NCBI GenBank assembly: GCA_027492875.1
Contig: JAPUDV010000089.1
Coordinates: 1 to 59,603, forward strand
DNA length: 59,603 nucleotides
DNA from: Candidatus Competibacteraceae bacterium
Lineage (GTDB): Bacteria > Pseudomonadota > Gammaproteobacteria > Competibacterales > Competibacteraceae
Direction: 5' to 3'
Of the stretch, positions 55,550 through 59,603 are shown one piece after another. The position numbers and the translations under genes are program-made. Every line of letters starts with the position of its first letter. The stretch's first letter is position 1. Under the pieces are notes generated by a model. The model saw nothing but the letters and a program-made list of their open reading frames with translations, ran no database searches and was not told the DNA's origin.

Positions 55550-58500
55550 TTACGGTTTCACCACCAGCGCTGGGTCGCCGATGAGCTGATAGATGTCCAA
55601 CATGTAGCGTTCGCCCCCCTGTCTGGCGAAATTCGCCTTAGCGGCAGCGGCGGCGTCGCCCAAGGTGGTTTTGGCGCGGTTGCCGAACAGAGCATCGATG
55701 GCGCTTAGATTTAGAAGATGTGCCTGGCTATTATCGGACTGGCCAGTGGGGACGAAAGCAGAAATGATACCGCCCCCTTGACGCCACAACAAGGCTTCGG
55801 CCAGAGAATCGACACCCGGATGGCTACCATTGCCCATATAGCAAGTGAATGCCAGCAACAGTGGCAACTGGCTGTTAGTGAGCTGGCTCACGTCTGCTTT
55901 ACGCAATAACCCCTCGGCCGCGAGTTGGGTTACTCCACTATGTCCCACGTAGTTGAACACCCCGACACCCGCGTTGAGATCGGCGATAATCTGCTGGCGG
56001 GTCTGGTCAACCCCGGTTTGGAAATAGAGTGGTGTGACGGAAAAACCCTTGCCCTGAAGCGCCTGCGCGACCACTTGGCTGTCGGCGATGAAGTCGCCGG
56101 CCTTGTCGGGATTGTCCGCCAGCACCAGTGCGGCGTTGCTGGCGGCGTAGCTTTGCAGCTTGGCGACGTAGTTTTGCGCGTCGGTGTTGGTCAGCGCCGG
56201 AATGCGTCCAACCCATAGTTCGGGGATGCCATCGTTATTGAGGTCTGCATAACGATTGTCGGACGCGAACAAACCGTCTGGGGTTGATGCCATCAACACC
56301 GGGAACCGGTTGGTGCCTTTTCCCAAGTAATCCTTTGCGTCATAGGTACCCTTGCCCAGCAACGCCACGAAGCGCGGGCGCGGTTGCCATTTACGATAGG
56401 CGTAGCTCAGGAAGTCGCGGATGACGTTGGGATCGGCGATGCCGTCGTTGAAAGCGTTGTAGATATCCTGCAACTCCACCACTTTGCCGCCGCGATAAGC
56501 CGCCAGCGCGTCGGCCCCGTCCCGCAGGGAGCTGGGCGTAAGCACCAGATACTCGGCGCCGCCGTTATCGGTCTTCAGGGTGGAGAGCGTGTCGCCGACC
56601 ACGGTCACCGGCGCCGCCGCCACCGCCGCCAGATAGTCGGTGGTGGCGGTGGCGGGGGCGAAGCTGACGGCGTAGCCGCCGTTGGCCGGGCCGATGGTGG
56701 TGGCCGTCAGCCATTTCGGTTTGCGGGGGTTGTCGATGTCGAGCACCGCGATGGTGGCGTCGTTGAAGCCGCCGACGGTGATGGCGGGGTTACCGTCGCC
56801 GCGTAGCCGCAAGCGGTTGTCGAATGCCTGATAGGCCCGCGGATAGCGCAGGTCGAAGCCGTTCACGTAAAACACGCTGTAGGTCACGCCCGGATCGAGT
56901 TCGCCGCTGACCGTGAAGGTGTTGTCGCCGTCTTGCAACAGGCCGGCGCTGAAGTTGGCATCCAGAGTGTAAGGGGCGATACCGTCCCAGGCGGCGTCGC
57001 CGACCTCGGAGCCGTTGACCAGCACGCGGGCGTGATGATCGTTGCCGGAGGCTAGATTGGTTGCCCCGTGCAAGTAAGCGCGGAGGGTGACGGTTCCGGT
57101 CGCGACCGCGCCAGGCGTGGGCACCACGAATTGTGGGGCTCTCAGATTAGGGTTGGGATCATCGCCCCGCACGGCCTTCCAGTACCAGAAATCGGCATCG
57201 GGATTTTGCTCGATGGGAGGCGCGGCAAAGGTGTTTTCTTCGACATGCGCCGCCGACTGGAAGCAGCAGCTCGCGCCAGTGTTCGGTCCCTTGCCCTTCT
57301 TGACGTTCATCTGGGAGCCAAGCTGATTGTCGAGCCAGTAGACGTTGTGGCGAGTGTAGACGCTGTCGATGGCCTGGCCATAGAAATACAGTCGGCCGTT
57401 GTTCGCGTCGGCCAGCCAGTCGATCATTTTTCCCTTGTTCTGGAGGCGGAGATTGCCACTCTGGATCCAGGATTGCGCTTGCGCCGAGCCGACGCCGAGC
57501 GCGGCGGCGATCTGGTCGGCGGTGACGGCGTACAACCCTTCCCGCTCGATCAGAATGCGGGCGGCCGTTCCCGATTTGGAAGAAGAGGCTTTGGTCGTCA
57601 GTTGTCGTTCGGCGCGGGTCAAGGTGCGGCCATCGAGAGCATGCGCTTGGCTTTCGAAGCCGTCGGCGCGCGGGAGGGCATCTGCGGCGGCGGCGACCTT
57701 GCGTTCCAGCGATCTGCCTGAACCGACGGTGACGGCAAAGGGGCCGTAAGTGCGGATGTGACCGGTGGCTTCGACTTCTTCCACTTGGTAAACAGCACTC
57801 TGGCCAGCCGAAACCGCGCGATCTGGATAGCGGTAGACGCCGCCTTGCGGGGCATTCAGCACGGCGGGCAGCAGGGCGTCGTTGACCCGGACCCACCGGC
57901 CGCTGGCCGGATCCTGACGCAGCACATTGAAGCCGGCGATGCCGGTTTCCGCCGCCGTTTCCCATTCCACCATGCCGTCGCTGCCGACGTTAAATGAGGA
58001 AATCGTCGCTGCGGTGGAACTGCCGCAAATGGACAGCGGGGTGGCGCCGGGTGGAGGCGTGTTGGCTGCGGGATCGCCGGACATAACAACACCATCCAAA
58101 CCAGCAGCACCATACATAGAAGAGGAGCTAAACGAAGTCCCGCGGGCACCTCCAACAACATTGATAGAAGGAAGCACGTTAGTATCATCAATAGTTGTGG
58201 AGTACACAACATAGCCGCCGCTGCCGCCGCCGCCGCCGCCGCCCAGATCACTCGGGTCCGAATGAGTAGCGCCAGCGCCACCAGTGGCAATTATAGCGAG
58301 AGTTGGAGTACTGCTTTTCTGGGCCCACAACCGAACGCTGCCGCCGCCGCCGCCGCCGCCGCCGCCGGCTTGATTGTAGATAATGGCCCCAAAATCGCCG
58401 TAGGCAAGAAGCGTCCCATTTCCTGCAATCGCTTGGGCGCGGATCATGATAATACCTGCACCCGTACCGCCGGGATTTGGTGTCGTGCCGCCAGCAGTCG

Positions 58501-59602
58501 TATCCTGTCCCGCACCACCGCCACCGCCCATGATTAACCGATCAGGTGCGCTTGAAGTAAAACTCGCGCCTGGACGACCTCCAGTATTATTGGCAAAAGC
58601 AGTGCCGTTGCTTTTACTTCCATTGCCGCCGGCACCGCCGGTGTTACCATTGCTTCCTCCCCCCCCACCCGCCTTGCGGGCTTGACCACCTGAACCATCG
58701 CTACCCGAGGAGCCGCCACCGCCGGCATTGGCTGGCGCGCCACGTCCGTGGGCGCTCGACGATGATGTGCTAGCGCATGGATAGCCGTCGGGTGTCCCCC
58801 CCACCCCCTCGCCTTTCAGCGCATCGCCCTGCCCCGCCGGGGCTGTACCCGTGCCGGTGTTGCAGTAGTTGGCCGAAGTGAGATTGGTGTTGCCGCCGCC
58901 AGTATTCGTACCCACGACCCCACCACCGCGAAAGCCCGTTTGGAAGGCGCTGACTTTGCCATTGCTGCTGCCTCCACTGCTCGCGCTAAATGTCAGTGTA
59001 CCCACGTCCTCAATGACCGCGACGCCACCGGTGCCACCGTTCCAAGCTGGAGCGAGCACTTGGCCGACAGCCGAGCTATTGCCTAGCGTGGCGCCGCTGT
59101 AAATAGGCACTCGAATGACTTGATAAGTAAATTGACCTTGGGTGGTACTGGCCGAGGACGATTTGTAGTCATAAAGAGTGCCATTGTTGGTCCCCGTGCC
59201 TTTGACGTACAGCGTTCCACCACTAGAGTTAATCGATGTGCTCGTATCGGCGATCACATACTCATACCGCCCCGCTTCGCATCCGTTCGGCGCGTAATTT
59301 ACGCTGCCGCCGTAACTACTGTTATTTGTGCTGGTAAAAGTGGCGCACTGCATTTGAATAATCAGCACCAGGTCGCCCGCCACGATGTCGGTGGTCGATG
59401 CACCGTTGCCTCTCCTGGCGCCAACCGCGATCGTGGTGTTCGATGTGTTGGCGGTCACGGCGGCGGTGGTGCCGGGATAATAGGTATTGATAATCGTGTC
59501 ACCGGTGATCGTCGGGGTTGTCGGCGCAGTGGTAGCGCAAAGATTCGCCGCCATGGCGCTATCCGGCAACCCAGCGGCCCCCAACAGCCACAGCGATGAC
59601 AT
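55550..59602 (-). CDS. Very large glycine-rich C25 (gingipain-type) cysteine protease, 5'-partial
   Basis: At least 1350 residues, open at the right edge. The visible N-terminus (LWLLGAAGLPDSAMA) looks like the end of a signal peptide whose start lies outside the window. The first 520 or so residues are Gly/Ser-rich with runs such as GGGGGAGQDTTAGG and GGGGGSGGYVVYS. A fibronectin-like domain (about 535-625) and a propeptide-like region follow. The C25 domain (about 1020-1340) has catalytic H1221 in YVGHSG and C1254 in AFTCYMGNG. Their distance of 33 equals that of gingipain RgpB. No T9SS sorting domain is seen. It is probably secreted and cuts proteins or its own chain. Confidence 0.88.
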   Translation of the reverse strand: MSSLWLLGAAGLPDSAMAANLCATTAPTTPTITGDTIINTYYPGTTAAVTANTSNTTIAVGARRGNGASTTDIVAGDLVLIIQMQCATFTSTNNSSYGGSVNYAPNGCEAGRYEYVIADTSTSINSSGGTLYVKGTGTNNGTLYDYKSSSASTTQGQFTYQVIRVPIYSGATLGNSSAVGQVLAPAWNGGTGGVAVIEDVGTLTFSASSGGSSNGKVSAFQTGFRGGGVVGTNTGGGNTNLTSANYCNTGTGTAPAGQGDALKGEGVGGTPDGYPCASTSSSSAHGRGAPANAGGGGSSGSDGSGGQARKAGGGGGSNGNTGGAGGNGSKSNGTAFANNTGGRPGASFTSSAPDRLIMGGGGGAGQDTTAGGTTPNPGGTGAGIIMIRAQAIAGNGTLLAYGDFGAIIYNQAGGGGGGGGGSVRLWAQKSSTPTLAIIATGGAGATHSDPSDLGGGGGGGSGGYVVYSTTIDDTNVLPSINVVGGARGTSFSSSSMYGAAGLDGVVMSGDPAANTPPPGATPLSICGSSTAATISSFNVGSDGMVEWETAAETGIAGFNVLRQDPASGRWVRVNDALLPAVLNAPQGGVYRYPDRAVSAGQSAVYQVEEVEATGHIRTYGPFAVTVGSGRSLERKVAAAADALPRADGFESQAHALDGRTLTRAERQLTTKASSSKSGTAARILIEREGLYAVTADQIAAALGVGSAQAQSWIQSGNLRLQNKGKMIDWLADANNGRLYFYGQAIDSVYTRHNVYWLDNQLGSQMNVKKGKGPNTGASCCFQSAAHVEENTFAAPPIEQNPDADFWYWKAVRGDDPNPNLRAPQFVVPTPGAVATGTVTLRAYLHGATNLASGNDHHARVLVNGSEVGDAAWDGIAPYTLDANFSAGLLQDGDNTFTVSGELDPGVTYSVFYVNGFDLRYPRAYQAFDNRLRLRGDGNPAITVGGFNDATIAVLDIDNPRKPKWLTATTIGPANGGYAVSFAPATATTDYLAAVAAAPVTVVGDTLSTLKTDNGGAEYLVLTPSSLRDGADALAAYRGGKVVELQDIYNAFNDGIADPNVIRDFLSYAYRKWQPRPRFVALLGKGTYDAKDYLGKGTNRFPVLMASTPDGLFASDNRYADLNNDGIPELWVGRIPALTNTDAQNYVAKLQSYAASNAALVLADNPDKAGDFIADSQVVAQALQGKGFSVTPLYFQTGVDQTRQQIIADLNAGVGVFNYVGHSGVTQLAAEGLLRKADVSQLTNSQLPLLLAFTCYMGNGSHPGVDSLAEALLWRQGGGIISAFVPTGQSDNSQAHLLNLSAIDALFGNRAKTTLGDAAAAAKANFARQGGERYMLDIYQLIGDPALVVKP

Positions 59603-59603
59603 C

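Noticed and set aside
58200..58760. Trinucleotide-rich GCC/CCG tracts as a possible microsatellite or CRISPR
   Set aside because: They are codons for Gly runs of the C25 protein in frame; there are no regular spacers and no repeat unit of CRISPR length.

Overview
The window looks like chromosomal DNA of a GC-rich gammaproteobacterium. The best evidence is gene order: accA-tilS-pyrG-kdsA-eno-ftsB-ispD(F), gmk-rpoZ-spoT-ridA-(...)-recG and fabA-fabB are arrangements typical of that class. A glycogen debranching enzyme, an epimerase-fold protein and a partner-switching system would fit a glycogen-accumulating lineage such as Candidatus Competibacteraceae. That placement is inference only. No rRNA, tRNA, CRISPR array or complete insertion sequence was recognised.

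Layout. 1-945: an AT-richer accessory stretch (nuclease-fold remnant, Uma2 gene) sits directly before sufC, where sufB would be expected. 981-5148: sufCDSU-sufT for Fe-S cluster assembly. 5149-6288: hairpin, a CMD-family gene and an unidentified gene remnant. 6289-14179: RsbW-like kinase, two STAS proteins, GlgX, an AGE-fold protein, a prolyl-tRNA editing protein and a membrane SpoIIE-type phosphatase. 14191-17352: two ABC-type substrate-binding domains and two permease domains with no ATPase gene. 17364-21338: methyltransferase, DJ-1/PfpI protein, GMC oxidoreductase and an NTF2-like protein. 21735-29894: core operon for isoprenoids (fused IspDF), division, glycolysis, KDO, CTP, tRNA-Ile lysidine and malonyl-CoA. 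29913-35091: DegQ-type protease, PilU, GspB and GspA. 35094-43277: recG to gmk (leftward), with at least one decayed sensor-kinase gene between ridA and recG and several palindromic repeats. 43495-46171: membrane proteins and a B12-binding MerR regulator with a palindrome-rich promoter region and a MITE-like element nearby. 46178-52072: glutathione-type ligase, MidA-like methyltransferase, SH3 protein, folK, folB, plsY and a small alarmone hydrolase. 52233-53977: fabA-fabB. 54080-55230: radical SAM protein overlapping a 32-codon ORF. 55550-end: a very large glycine-rich C25 (gingipain-type) protease, open at the right edge.

The most unusual items are the ATPase-less ABC-like set next to a SpoIIE phosphatase, the partner-switching proteins interleaved with glycogen metabolism, the B12/light-type MerR regulator with its operator-like region, the radical SAM/small-ORF pair, and the sensor-kinase gene whose inactivating changes can be read one by one.
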